Shown here: in pieces, positions 53,959-63,972 of the stretch
Layout: every line of letters begins with the position of its first letter
Position numbering within the stretch: position 1 is the stretch's first letter
Assembly (NCBI RefSeq): GCF_009873495.1
Contig: NZ_CP046703.1
Coordinates: 3,824,501-3,888,500 of the forward strand
Direction of reading: 5' to 3'
DNA from: Nostoc sp. ATCC 53789
Lineage (GTDB): Bacteria > Cyanobacteriota > Cyanobacteriia > Cyanobacteriales > Nostocaceae
DNA: 64,000 nucleotides
The notes under the pieces: generated by a model
Seen by the model: only the letters and a program-made list of their open reading frames with translations
What the model was told of the DNA's origin: nothing
Database searches by the model: none
Made by a program: the position numbers and the translations under genes

Positions 53959-56900
53959 TTATAACTCCACAGCGCCTAAAGTTTTCAGAGTGGAAATAGT
54001 CGCCTCAGTCATTCCTGCAACGCCAGTAATATTCATACCTTCATAAAGTCTAGGGTTCAGAATAGTTTTTAGGCAATCACCAGTCAAGGTATCCCAAAGC
54101 TTAATTGTCCCACCTTCACAAGCACTGCTCAGAGTTTGTCCGTCGCGACTAAAAGCGACCGACCATACTAAATTGCTATGTCCCAACAAAGTTCTGACAC
54201 AGCTACCTGTATTAACATCCCACAACTTGACAGTTTGGTCACTGCTACCACTGGCTAGCGTGTTACCATCCATAAAAGCTATAGAGTATACGGAACTAGT
54301 ATGTCCCTGCCAAGTTGAGATACATTGAGTAGTTTTAACATCCCACAACTTAACAGTTTGGTCGCTACTACAACTAGCTAGCGTTCTACCATCCGGACTA
54401 AAAGTGACCGACCATATAAAACCACTATGACCATGCAGAGTCTGAAGGCATTTACCAGTGTTGATATCCCACAACTTGATTGTTTGGTCTTGACCAGTAC
54501 TGGCTAGAGTTTGACCATCCGGGCTGAAAGCAACTGACCATACCACCAAAGCGTGTTCTTGCAAACTATTGAGACACTTCCCAGTGTTAACATCCCACAA
54601 CTTCACTGTTTTGTCTTCACTGCCACTTGCAAGGATACGACCATCGGGACTAAAAGTTACTGATGTTACTCTACTAGTATGTCCTTGCAAACTATTGAGA
54701 CACTTTCCAGTGTTAGTATCCCACAACTTCACTGTTTTGTCTTCACTACCACTTGCAATGATACAACCATCGGGACTAAAAGTTACTGATGTTACTCTAT
54801 TACTATGTCCTCTTAAGATTTTGAGACACTTTCCAGTGTTAACATCCCACAACTTTACCATTTGGTCGCCACTACCACTTGCAAGCATATTACCTTCATG
54901 GCTGAAGATAACTGACCATATTCCATAACAATAACCCTGCAAAGTCTTGAAGCATAAACCAGTGCTGACATCCCACAACCTCACTGTTTGATCGCTGCTA
55001 CCACTTGCGATCGTTTGCCTATCTGGAGTAAAAGCAACTGACCATATCCTAGTACTATGTCCAGATAGAGTTGTAAGGCAACGAGTAGTACTAACATCCC
55101 ATAACTTCACAGTTTGGTCATGTGAACCAGTTATAAGTGTATGGCCATCTAAATTGAAGGCTACTGAAGTTACCCAGTCAGTATGACCCTGTAAAGTCTG
55201 AATGCAGCGACCAGTACTAACATCCCATAGCCTCACAGTTTTATCACGGCAACCACTTGCTAGTGTTTGACCATCGGGGCTAAAAGCGACTGAACAGATA
55301 CCGATATTGGGATGTAGAAGGATTTGAAAAGTTTTACCAGTGCTGACATTCCATAGCCTTACTATTTGGTCATCATCGCCACTAGCAAGAGTGCTACCAT
55401 CGGGACTGAAGGCAACTGATGTAACCCGATTACGGTGCCCTGAAAGTGTTTTGAGGTATTGTCTGGTACTAGTATCCCAGAGCTTGACTTTCTGGTCTTG
55501 ACCACCACTGGCAAGTATGTGACCGTTAGGACAGAAGGCAACTGACCAAATCCCACCCTCATGAGCATAAAGGGTGGTCAAGCATTCCCCAGTTTTAGTA
55601 TCCCATAATTTTAGTGTTTGATCTTGACTGCCACTGGCAAGAATGTGACCATCGGAACTAAAGGCAACTGACCAAAGCCAATCTGTGTGCCCGACACAAA
55701 CAAGCAATTGTTGTCCATCCGCAACTCGGTATAAGCGAATCTGATTATTAGTATCCCCAGTGGCTAAAAGTTTTCCATCTGGGCTGAATGTAACAGAATG
55801 GATGCCTCCTAATGTTTCAGCAAAAACACACTTACCTAATTCAGCCTGAGCAAAATTTGCATTATGCAAATTAACTGAACGCATATCTGCTTGCCAAACA
55901 GTTAGCTCGGAAAAATCATAGCTACTTAGATCGGTTTCTAGATAACAAAGCAGATTAAAAATATTGCCCGCCGTATATCCTGGTTCTAGCGGAGATTCTT
56001 CTCGCTGCTTTGCTAAAGTTTGAGTTAATAGATTTCTAATGTTTCTTTTACTTTTTAAAACATTCAGCAACCCATCGATAACTGGTTTGATGATGAGACG
56101 AACTTGAGTATCTTTAACATAATCTTTACCCGTTGCTTTCATCAGAGCATGACATCTCAATAAATCAATATCCTGAGTGACAATCTCTTCACAGACACTT
56201 TCTATCAAGCTACTAGTCACATACTCCATAACTACAGGCTGGAGGGTAAAAAGTGATCCAGTTTTTTCAATGAGCTTAGGCGTAGCTTTCTCGATTAGCG
56301 ATCGCCTGCCTAAAGATTCTAGAGCCTCTAGTAATTTTGCTTGTGGTACTGGTGATACAATATCTTCTCGCAATTCTGAGAGTGTAATCGACTCGCGATT
56401 AATCGCTAGCCAGTACATAATATCCTTTTCTAAATCTGACAAGCGCTCAAACTGCTGCTCTAGAATATCGCGAATGTCGCCAAAAACAGCCGTGTTCTGT
56501 TGCAAAAATTCTGTGACATTACCATTAAAAATATCTTGAATAGTTGTGGCAACTATCTTCAAGGCTAGTGGATTACCTGCATAGCGCTCAATCATTACTT
56601 TCCATTCATCCTCTGCCGCAGATAGCCCTTTGAATTTTAAGATTTCTTGTCCTTCTGCTACCTTCAAGCCACTCAGTGGTAGCGAACGAACAGATAACGC
56701 TTCTCCTTCCAGTAATGCCACTTCTTTCGGTTTTTCACGGCTAGTCAGCACTAAGCAGCTTTGGTGAGTTGCTTCTCCTATCCGTCTTAAAAGCTCACCG
56801 TATTCTTCATATCCTTCTCGATAAAGTCCGGCGCGGCTACCACTGCGGAGAATTGACTCTGCATTATCAAGGACCAGCAAACAGCGATGATTTTGCAAAT

Positions 56901-57498
56901 AGTAGAGGAGTCTTGATACCCGATCGCTAAAGCTTTCTGGTAAGTTACCTTCTGTTTCCTGCTCGTCAGATAAAAATTGGAGCAGGTTACTGAGAATAAT
57001 TTTAACAGGTGGGGCTTCTCGTAGCGATCGCCAGATCACATACTCAAAGTTTTCCTGAATCTGTTGAGCAAGCTTTATAGACAGCGTAGTTTTCCCAATA
57101 CCTCCTATCCCTAATAGTGCAATCAATCGGCAGTGTTCATTGAGAATCCATTGCTCTAGGGTAGTAAGTTCTTCTGTACGTCCATAAAAAACTGAGTTAA
57201 AGATAGCTTCTCCCCAATCTAGACGATTAGTTGACCTTAAATAGTCACTTTTATCTATTTTTAAATTGAAAGCTGAAAAAAGCTTTTCAATAGTCTGTTT
57301 ATCAACTCCTCCTTCTCGATTCAAGACTTTCGAGATGGTAGCAGAATATAACCCGGAGCGGGCACTCATTTCTTCGAGAGTATATCTGTTTCCAAAATTT
57401 TCTTTTGCTTCCGACTGATGCTTGGCTTCCTTAATTTTTTGTAAACCCTTGGTAGTAAGTGCAACGCCACGCTTTCGTCTCCAATTCTGTAAAGTCAT
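53959..57498 (-). CDS. NB-ARC STAND ATPase with 14 WD40 repeats
   Basis: 1179 residues. N-terminal region (about 1-85) looks like a helix-turn-helix with RYTLEEMSARSGLYSATISK and KQTIEKLFSAF. NB-ARC ATPase about 95-420 with Walker A GIGGIGKTTLS, Walker B CLLVLDNAES and LVLTSREKP. A helical arm and a short TPR-free linker with a pentapeptide-like NLHNANFAQAELG follow, then 14 WD40 repeats (about 590-1160), enough for two seven-bladed propellers. STAND proteins switch by ATP binding after ligand recognition by the propellers. In cyanobacteria these are signal-transduction or possibly defence proteins; the target is unknown. Confidence 0.92.
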   Translation of the reverse strand: MTLQNWRRKRGVALTTKGLQKIKEAKHQSEAKENFGNRYTLEEMSARSGLYSATISKVLNREGGVDKQTIEKLFSAFNLKIDKSDYLRSTNRLDWGEAIFNSVFYGRTEELTTLEQWILNEHCRLIALLGIGGIGKTTLSIKLAQQIQENFEYVIWRSLREAPPVKIILSNLLQFLSDEQETEGNLPESFSDRVSRLLYYLQNHRCLLVLDNAESILRSGSRAGLYREGYEEYGELLRRIGEATHQSCLVLTSREKPKEVALLEGEALSVRSLPLSGLKVAEGQEILKFKGLSAAEDEWKVMIERYAGNPLALKIVATTIQDIFNGNVTEFLQQNTAVFGDIRDILEQQFERLSDLEKDIMYWLAINRESITLSELREDIVSPVPQAKLLEALESLGRRSLIEKATPKLIEKTGSLFTLQPVVMEYVTSSLIESVCEEIVTQDIDLLRCHALMKATGKDYVKDTQVRLIIKPVIDGLLNVLKSKRNIRNLLTQTLAKQREESPLEPGYTAGNIFNLLCYLETDLSSYDFSELTVWQADMRSVNLHNANFAQAELGKCVFAETLGGIHSVTFSPDGKLLATGDTNNQIRLYRVADGQQLLVCVGHTDWLWSVAFSSDGHILASGSQDQTLKLWDTKTGECLTTLYAHEGGIWSVAFCPNGHILASGGQDQKVKLWDTSTRQYLKTLSGHRNRVTSVAFSPDGSTLASGDDDQIVRLWNVSTGKTFQILLHPNIGICSVAFSPDGQTLASGCRDKTVRLWDVSTGRCIQTLQGHTDWVTSVAFNLDGHTLITGSHDQTVKLWDVSTTRCLTTLSGHSTRIWSVAFTPDRQTIASGSSDQTVRLWDVSTGLCFKTLQGYCYGIWSVIFSHEGNMLASGSGDQMVKLWDVNTGKCLKILRGHSNRVTSVTFSPDGCIIASGSEDKTVKLWDTNTGKCLNSLQGHTSRVTSVTFSPDGRILASGSEDKTVKLWDVNTGKCLNSLQEHALVVWSVAFSPDGQTLASTGQDQTIKLWDINTGKCLQTLHGHSGFIWSVTFSPDGRTLASCSSDQTVKLWDVKTTQCISTWQGHTSSVYSIAFMDGNTLASGSSDQTVKLWDVNTGSCVRTLLGHSNLVWSVAFSRDGQTLSSACEGGTIKLWDTLTGDCLKTILNPRLYEGMNITGVAGMTEATISTLKTLGAVEL

Positions 57499-57938
57499 TT
57501 ATTAACTCACGTTTGGGTAATCGCCTTTAACTAAAAGGATTATCTACTAGGTTGCTATAGATATGAGGTGATAGCTATCACAAAGGAACAATTTTATCTT
57601 GCAGAAAATTTCAAATAGTTGTATGTCCAAAATGCTTACTAATGTCAGCCATCTTTAGCAATCTAATCGTTTCGGTAATTTAACATAACTTATTTAACAT
57701 AAAATCTGGACTGTGGATCGTTGCTGATACAAGGTCTTCAGCCAAAAGCTTCTTGCACCAACCGCAATAGTTGATTTATTCCGTATGATACTAATAATTT
57801 AATACCTTGTGTTTTCAGTAATGTGTTTGGGGCTTAACGCTTAAGTTCAATCTCAAAATCTTGATTTTCACTGGTAAAGACATTTCAAAATTGGCAAGCT
57901 TGATAAGGAAAGTTTGTATATATCTAGCCTATCAATCA
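57499..57938. other. Intergenic region without a recognised gene
   Basis: About 440 bases between the NB-ARC gene and the small ribbon-helix-helix gene. AT-rich, no repeat or coding frame recognised. It should contain both divergent promoters. Confidence 0.4.
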
Positions 57939-58118
57939 ATGAATAAAACTGCTGCACTTAAATTTCCCCATTTGGCAACCTCCAGCAAGAAAAAGGCGCT
58001 TAAGCGAATTACCTTAAACTTGACATTAGATGAAGCTCAGAACCTTGAAAAGTATTGTGAACAAACAGGCAAACCAGCAATAGACGTGATTCGTGAACTG
58101 ATTAAAGCCTTACCTTGA
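57939..58118 (+). CDS. Small ribbon-helix-helix-like protein, copy 1
   Basis: 59 residues from the ATG nearest the conserved part; a longer form adds 26 unlikely residues. The core KRITLNLTLDEAQNLEKYCE fits a strand followed by helices of the RHH/CopG type, ending VIRELIKAL. Such proteins bind DNA as dimers and are often antitoxins or plasmid regulators, but no toxin is beside it. A close paralogue lies 440 bases away in the opposite direction. Confidence 0.65.
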   Translation: MNKTAALKFPHLATSSKKKALKRITLNLTLDEAQNLEKYCEQTGKPAIDVIRELIKALP

Positions 58119-58552
58119 GCTGTCAAGTCCCAGTCCAGAAAAATCATGACTATAGTAGAAGGTGTTGTAGATTTGGACAAAGGTTTTCAGTTTACTCTGA
58201 CAAGAGTAATTCAAGAGCGGTAATCATAAAATTAAATACTTCCAACTGGATATTTGCTACTTTCTTTACTGTTGTTTGTTGCGAAAATACTAAAAAACAA
58301 GGATTAAAAATTATTCTTTGATGGAAGTGACAACAGACTAAAATAGTCGCCGAACCGTATAAACAGTTTCTCAGCCCTCATTTTGTAACTAAATATAGTA
58401 ATCACGTCATCTTGTTTTCGGCGTGCTGCGATCGTTTACGGCGAGCGTAGCACGCCTTTACTCAGTTTTTACCTGCCTCTCCAAAAATTACCCAAATTCT
58501 AATATTTATATCTTGAGAATCAACCAAAGTGAAATGGTTCGCAAATCTACTT
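58119..58552. other. Intergenic region between the two RHH paralogues
   Basis: Includes a 25-codon frame (MTIVEGVVDLDKGFQFTLTR) that looks like a remnant, and a repeat with GGCGTGCT/AGCACGCC arms near 58421-58457. No complete gene seen. Confidence 0.4.
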
Positions 58553-58726
58553 TTATTTCGTCTGTGGCAAGGCTCGAATGAGTTCTCTAATCACATCCGT
58601 CGCTGGTCTGCCTGTCTGTTCACAATATTTTTCGAGGTTCTTGGCTTCATTTGATGCCAGGTTTATAGTGATTCGCTTGACCGCCCATTTTTTGTTCATG
58701 CTAAAACAGATAAATCGTGTACTCAT
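58553..58726 (-). CDS. Small ribbon-helix-helix-like protein, copy 2
   Basis: 57 residues from an ATG with AGGGG upstream; an internal ATG (MNKKWAVKRITINL) gives 48. Core KRITINLASNEAKNLEKYCE and VIRELIRALPQTK are about 75 percent identical to copy 1. Faces copy 1 in convergent orientation, so the pair is an inverted duplication. Function as for copy 1. Confidence 0.65.
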   Translation of the reverse strand: MSTRFICFSMNKKWAVKRITINLASNEAKNLEKYCEQTGRPATDVIRELIRALPQTK

Positions 58727-58956
58727 AGCTTCAACCCCTGATTTTACCTTTCCAGATGGAAAGTAACCTAAATTTGGGATGTGCTGGGATACCTTTTTAA
58801 GGATGTAGGACTTACGCAAAACTACATATTGTAGGGGCAATTCATGAATTGCCTCTACCTGGAAATCTTTCTGTTTGCGTAAGTTCTAGGATAGTTAGGG
58901 AAGATTAAGCTTTAACCCAAACCTATTGGAATATATGCCCTTACTACTTTTGTAGT

Positions 58957-61926
58957 TTAATCTGCACCTTCAATTGGTGCAAAACCTTGGCGCTGAATAT
59001 TTTCTGTTACCGCGCGTGGTTCTAGGAATTGCAGTAGGTAATCAGGACCGCCTGCTTTAGAACCGACTCCAGAAAGTTTGAATCCACCAAAGGGTTGCCG
59101 CCCAACGATCGCTCCGGTAATATTGCGGTTAATGTACAAATTCCCAACTTCAAATTCTGTCTGCGCCTGCTGAATGTGCGAAGGTGTTCGAGAATAAAGT
59201 CCGCCAGTTAAGGCGTAGTTTGTCCCGTTGGCGACTGCTAACGCTTCCTGGAAATCTTTTACCCGAATTACCGCCAGCACAGGGCCAAAAATTTCCTGCT
59301 GAGAAATTACCGCATTTGGCGATACTTCACTAAAAATCACAGGGCCGATAAAATATCCTTGTTCGGGTGCTGGTAATTCTAAGGCTAATTGTGCTTCTGC
59401 CTTACCCTTCTCAATATACTCGCGGATGCGATCGCGGGCATTAGCATCAATCACAGGCCCAACTTGGGTACTAGGTAAATCTGCTTCCCCAATGTTCAAG
59501 GATTTTGTGGCTTCTACCAATCGTTGCACAAAGGCTTCATAAATCGGTTCCAGCACAATCACCCTGGAAGCCGCAGAACATTTTTGTCCACTGTAACCAA
59601 ATGCCGATTGCACTACTCCTACAACTGCTTGGTCTAAATCAGCACTTTCATCAACAATGATGGCATTTTTGCCACCCATTTCCGCAATCACCCGTTTCAT
59701 GTGCTTTTGCCCAGGTTTTAATATTGCGGCTTCTGCGTAAATTCGACAGCCAACTTCTTGAGAACCCGTAAAAGCAATTACATGAGTATCAGGATGATTT
59801 ACCAAGTAAGCACCGACTTGCGAACCTTTCCCTGGTACGTATTGAAAGACACCTTTGGGAAAACCAGCCTCTATTAAAATTTCGGTGAGTTTTGCGGTAA
59901 TTACAGAAGATGTTTCCGCAGGTTTAAGAAGAGTACAATTCCCTGAAACCAAGGCTGCAACAGTCATTCCACATGCGATCGCTAGGGGAAAATTCCAGGG
60001 AGAAATTACTACAACAATCCCCCGTGGATGGTAGATATAACGGTTAGTTTCCCCAGCAAGGTCATAATTAACACCTTTGTCTAGCCGTTCTATCTCATCA
60101 GCGTAGTACCGACAAAAGTCTATCGCTTCCGAAACCTCTCCATCAGCTTCCTTAACTGGTTTTCCAACTTCCAAAACTATCCAAGCTGAAAGTTCGGCGC
60201 GGCGGAGTTCCATCAAATCACCCGCTTTCCGCAAAATATCAGCGCGTTGTTTCGCAGGTGTTTTTCTCCACCCAGGAAATGCTGCTTTGGCTGCTTGCAT
60301 AGCTTGTTCAGCCTGTTCAACGCTGATTAAGCCTACTTTACCAACTACTTCACTGAAATTAGAAGGGTTGAGAGAATCAACAAATTCCGGCGTATTAACA
60401 TATTCCCCATTAATCAACGGCAAATAAGTTTTACCCAATTGTTGACGAACGCTTTGGAAAGCTTGCGCCGCTTTCGTTCTGATCTCTTCCACCGCATAAT
60501 CGGTATCAGCTGCACCGAGGAAATGAGAGTTAGGAGTTAAAGATTTTTCTTCTTTGACAATTGGCGGCGCTAATAACTCTTCAATTGGTCTATTTTCGAG
60601 ATTTTGGCGTAAAAATGAACTATTAGCTGTATTTTCTAACAATCGGCGAATTAAATACGCCATCCCCGGCAATAATTCACCGTAGGGACAGTAAACTCTA
60701 ACTCGATAACCCCTGTCAACCAATGCCTTGGCAACTTTATCACCCATGCCGTAGAGGACTTGTAATTCAAAGCGACGACGGGGGACATTTAAACTTTCAG
60801 CGATGGCAATGGCGCGAGAGTGCGATCGCACATTATGGCTACCAATGGCAGAATACACATATTGATGATTTTCTAGCAATAACTGAGTGATGGTTTCAAA
60901 GTTAGCATCAGTTGCCGCCTTATCGTTGTAAACTGGCTGTTTCCAATGCTTTTGGGATGCTTTGATAGTTTCTTGATCCCAATATGCGCCTTTCACCAAA
61001 CGGATTGTCAGGGGATAACCGCGTTCTTTTAACCAAGAAATTACGTTTTTGGCATCTTGCTCGCTATCACGCAGATATGCTTGAATTGTCATACCAATAT
61101 CTGTGCGTTGCCGAAATTCTTCTTCTAGTAAGAGTTTTTTCAAGATGCTGAGAGTTATGTCTTTATAAGCATACTGTTCCATATCAAAATGGACAGCTGC
61201 GCCCAACTCTTTAGCACGACGTAAGAGAATCCGAATGCGATCGCTAACTCGCTCCTCACTACCCTTAGCATCTAAAGGGTCAAATTGAGAATAAAACGCC
61301 GTTAATTTAACAGAAACCTGAACTTTGGGTATCGGTTCACCATCAGCCTCATCAATAGCCGGGATAGCTGCCCAATTCTTTGATGCTTCTACCAATTGTT
61401 GCATTAATTCTAGATAGCGTTCTAGATAAGACTGCGCTTCGGCTTCGGTAATCACCGCTTCACCAAGTAAATCAATGGTGAAAGCCATTTTTTCTTTTCG
61501 CAGTCGTTCAACTGTTTTGATGACTTGTTTAATATTTTCCCCAGAAATATATTTATGGGCAAGAGTCTCAACGGCTGTACCAACGGTTGTCGCAGCAACT
61601 TGTCCTGGCATCGAGTCAGGGTTAGCAAAATTTAGCATTCCCTTCAAAGCTGCCGGTAATTCTACAGATTCATCTCCTAAATATTCTTGTAAATGTGAAG
61701 CAATTTCTGATTTACTGTGTAAAGCAGGTAGCGTGTCTATAAAGCGAAATAGTTGCACCCGTAATCCAGGATTACTCATCGCCCAAGCTAATAATTTATC
61801 ATCCCAGCGCATTTGATCCCGCAGGGAAGAAAAAAACGAACGATTTTCCTGCGTTGCGGCTAGAAGTTGTTTAGCAATTTCTTGGGTTTTAGCTTCGTAG
61901 GTGCTTGTTTGTACTTGTAATACCAC
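58957..61926 (-). CDS. putA: Bifunctional proline dehydrogenase / pyrroline-5-carboxylate dehydrogenase
   Basis: 989 residues. The proline dehydrogenase barrel (about 70-450) has KLTAFYSQFDPLD, RLVKGAYWDQE and the FAD-site RRRFELQVLYGMGD. The aldehyde dehydrogenase part (about 500-975) has SPWNFPLAIACGM, FTGSQEVG, the Glu of AEMGGKNAI and catalytic Cys in SGQKCSAASR. It oxidises proline to glutamate in two steps. No DNA-binding RHH domain is present, so it is the short non-regulatory PutA. Stands alone. Confidence 0.96.
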   Translation of the reverse strand: MVLQVQTSTYEAKTQEIAKQLLAATQENRSFFSSLRDQMRWDDKLLAWAMSNPGLRVQLFRFIDTLPALHSKSEIASHLQEYLGDESVELPAALKGMLNFANPDSMPGQVAATTVGTAVETLAHKYISGENIKQVIKTVERLRKEKMAFTIDLLGEAVITEAEAQSYLERYLELMQQLVEASKNWAAIPAIDEADGEPIPKVQVSVKLTAFYSQFDPLDAKGSEERVSDRIRILLRRAKELGAAVHFDMEQYAYKDITLSILKKLLLEEEFRQRTDIGMTIQAYLRDSEQDAKNVISWLKERGYPLTIRLVKGAYWDQETIKASQKHWKQPVYNDKAATDANFETITQLLLENHQYVYSAIGSHNVRSHSRAIAIAESLNVPRRRFELQVLYGMGDKVAKALVDRGYRVRVYCPYGELLPGMAYLIRRLLENTANSSFLRQNLENRPIEELLAPPIVKEEKSLTPNSHFLGAADTDYAVEEIRTKAAQAFQSVRQQLGKTYLPLINGEYVNTPEFVDSLNPSNFSEVVGKVGLISVEQAEQAMQAAKAAFPGWRKTPAKQRADILRKAGDLMELRRAELSAWIVLEVGKPVKEADGEVSEAIDFCRYYADEIERLDKGVNYDLAGETNRYIYHPRGIVVVISPWNFPLAIACGMTVAALVSGNCTLLKPAETSSVITAKLTEILIEAGFPKGVFQYVPGKGSQVGAYLVNHPDTHVIAFTGSQEVGCRIYAEAAILKPGQKHMKRVIAEMGGKNAIIVDESADLDQAVVGVVQSAFGYSGQKCSAASRVIVLEPIYEAFVQRLVEATKSLNIGEADLPSTQVGPVIDANARDRIREYIEKGKAEAQLALELPAPEQGYFIGPVIFSEVSPNAVISQQEIFGPVLAVIRVKDFQEALAVANGTNYALTGGLYSRTPSHIQQAQTEFEVGNLYINRNITGAIVGRQPFGGFKLSGVGSKAGGPDYLLQFLEPRAVTENIQRQGFAPIEGAD

Positions 61927-62217
61927 TGATAATAAACTCCGTTAATCAAGGCAAGGCTTTTTGTACAAAGCCTGTGTCTTCTATTTTGACGCTTTCATTT
62001 AGCTGTCACCATATCTAATGGTTTGCCAAGTTGCAATTTAAGTCTGACAGCAAGAGAATTCTAAGTAGTGGCTTTTAACAAGCAGAATTTTGAATAACAT
62101 CGATAATTGGGCAGAAGGGAAGGATTTTCCAGCTTTTTCTCTTATTGCATCTTCCCACTGTGGTTTGAACAGGATGTACTTGTTTTTTCCAATACTAAGA
62201 ATGGGTATACTCACTCT

Positions 62218-62868
62218 ATGCCTACAGAAAACTTTATGGATATTTTATTTTCTAACTGGCAACATACACTCCAATCTTTTGGTGTTGACCAGGTAGCGGC
62301 TGAAAAAGCCTTTAATTCGTTGGTTGCAGCTTACTCTACCCCTAGTCGCTATTACCATACACTAAAACACATCGATCGCGTTCTCAGCACAATTCAGATA
62401 TTACAAGGCTACACCAATAATCTAGCTGCTGTTCAACTAGCTGCCTGGTTTCACGATGTAGTATATGACACTGAAGCTAAAGATAATGAAGAACGAAGCG
62501 CAGACTATGCTTTTGAGTTGCTGAATACTTTAGATATTCCAGAAAGTACTATAACTACTGTTACGCGTCTTATTTTGAATACTAAAGACCACGAAGCTGC
62601 GGTGAATGACTGTGATAGCCAAGTTCTAATTGATGCAGATTTAGCGATTTTAGCGGCTCACTCAGTGGAATATGAAGAATATGCCCATGCTATTCGCCAG
62701 GAATATGGCTGGCTTCCAGAGAAGGACTATATCACAGGTCGTCAGAAAGTTTTAGAACGATTTTTACAGCGATCGCATATCTATTTTACGCCTTTAATGT
62801 TAGAGTTCGCCGAACCCTCTGCCCGTGGCAATATCCAGGCAGAAATTCAGTCTTTATTGTCTGATTAA
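62218..62868 (+). CDS. HD-domain protein (predicted metal-dependent phosphohydrolase)
   Basis: 216 residues from ATG (MPTENFMDILFSNWQ); a longer TTG-started frame is rejected. HD features: YHTLKHIDRVL, AAWFHDVVYDT (His-Asp pair), DADLAILAAHS. The PtmB/YpgQ-like small HD proteins hydrolyse nucleotides. The short RSADYAFELLNTLDIPES helix is typical of this subgroup. Substrate unknown. Convergent with the HEAT gene. Confidence 0.88.
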   Translation: MPTENFMDILFSNWQHTLQSFGVDQVAAEKAFNSLVAAYSTPSRYYHTLKHIDRVLSTIQILQGYTNNLAAVQLAAWFHDVVYDTEAKDNEERSADYAFELLNTLDIPESTITTVTRLILNTKDHEAAVNDCDSQVLIDADLAILAAHSVEYEEYAHAIRQEYGWLPEKDYITGRQKVLERFLQRSHIYFTPLMLEFAEPSARGNIQAEIQSLLSD

Positions 62869-62989
62869 TTTTACAGCACGGTCGCAGTGAATGGAATGAT
62901 GCCTCCGGTAAAACAAGGGCGAACGTGGCTACAAAAAAAAGACCAGCTACTTGAGCTAAGAAAAAATTAGCAAAGAGTTAAACCCTTTA

Positions 62990-63034
62990 TTTTTAGCCCG
63001 TATAAACGGGTAAAACCTCGTCTACACGAGGTTT
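62990..63034. terminator. Paired hairpins between convergent genes
   Basis: CCCGTATAAACGGG is followed by AAACCTCG-TCTACA-CGAGGTTT. Together they sit between the HD gene and the HEAT gene ends and can terminate both. Confidence 0.55.
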
Positions 63035-63080
63035 ATAACCACCAAGTCGAATTTTCCGGCTGCTAGAAATTTTGAATTGT

Positions 63081-63806
63081 TTAACGTCTGCCGCCGCCAC
63101 GATGAGGCACTTCAACTTCAGTGTCTTGTAACTTTCTTTTCGGGGCAAATACTTCTTGATGTTGTTGCTGCTGAATTTTTTGCTCTGCAAACTTGGCACG
63201 GGTGCGAACTCCAAGATCGGCATCGGTATCGAGCATTTGCTGAAGTTGATTTGTAATCCGCGACGCTTGATCGGGTAAAGTAACTGCTATTGCAATGGCT
63301 AATGTTTCTAAACTCGTCACTGCTGCATAACGGACTACCCATTCTGGATCTTGAGAAATTAATAATAGCGCCTCTAATACCTCAGTATGAACAGATTCTA
63401 CTTTCTCCGGCGGTACTTGATGCCAGCGCAAAGTACCTAATCCTCTAGCAGCTGCTCGCCTCACACTTAAAGAAAAATCGGTTTTTGCTGCCTCCAACAA
63501 GGTATCTAGTGCCCGAACATCGCCAATTCCCGCTAAGGCACGAAGTGCCCAGGCTCTAGCACCATAGTTATAGTCATCAATTAGTTCCAATAGTGGCGAT
63601 ACTGCGGCTTCTCCGATCGCAATCAATCCATCTACCGCCGCCACCGCCGCCCCTGGATTGTTGTAGCCCAAAGCTGCAATTAGAGTAGGAACAGATTCCT
63701 CTATACCGGCTGCTGCTAACTCTTGAACTGCATCTACTAAGCGCTCTGACGAATCTGCTTCTTGTACAGCACGGATCAATATTTGGGCAAGATCGCTGTT
63801 ATTCAT
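63081..63806 (-). CDS. HEAT-repeat protein, phycobilin-lyase type (CpcF/PecF/IaiH-like)
   Basis: 241 residues of about six HEAT/PBS-lyase repeats (AAGIEESVPTLIAALGY, VAAVDGLIAIGEAAVSPLLE, ARAWALRALAGIGD, VRRAAARGLGTL). Such proteins act in bilin attachment (CpcE/F, PecE/F) or as non-catalytic relatives such as IaiH and NblB. No E-type partner or phycobiliprotein gene is in the window, so the exact subtype is open. The C-terminal tail is Gln/basic rich (QQQQHQ, HRGGGRR). Confidence 0.8.
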   Translation of the reverse strand: MNNSDLAQILIRAVQEADSSERLVDAVQELAAAGIEESVPTLIAALGYNNPGAAVAAVDGLIAIGEAAVSPLLELIDDYNYGARAWALRALAGIGDVRALDTLLEAAKTDFSLSVRRAAARGLGTLRWHQVPPEKVESVHTEVLEALLLISQDPEWVVRYAAVTSLETLAIAIAVTLPDQASRITNQLQQMLDTDADLGVRTRAKFAEQKIQQQQHQEVFAPKRKLQDTEVEVPHRGGGRR

Positions 63807-63874
63807 AACAATTTTTCATGAGTAATTAGCCGTCAGCCAATTGTAGCTTAAGTTATCCGTATTTGACATCATAC

Positions 63875-63918
63875 ATAAACCCCCTAACCCTGATTTTGCA
63901 GTTGGGTTGGGGGTTTAT
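63875..63918. repeat. Hairpin upstream of the HEAT gene
   Basis: ATAAACCCCCTAACCC and GGGTTGGGGGTTTAT arms (one bulge) with a 13-base loop, between the HEAT gene start and the next start codon. Looks like a dispersed palindrome or a leader stem. Confidence 0.5.
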
Positions 63919-63972
63919 CACAGATAAACATTTTTGTGTAACGTATTAATAACAACTTACTCTCTACAATTT

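Noticed and set aside
54569-54928. Open frame on the + strand opposite the WD40 region
   Set aside because: It is the mirror of the repetitive WD40 codons and has the same 126-base periodicity; no independent start signal.
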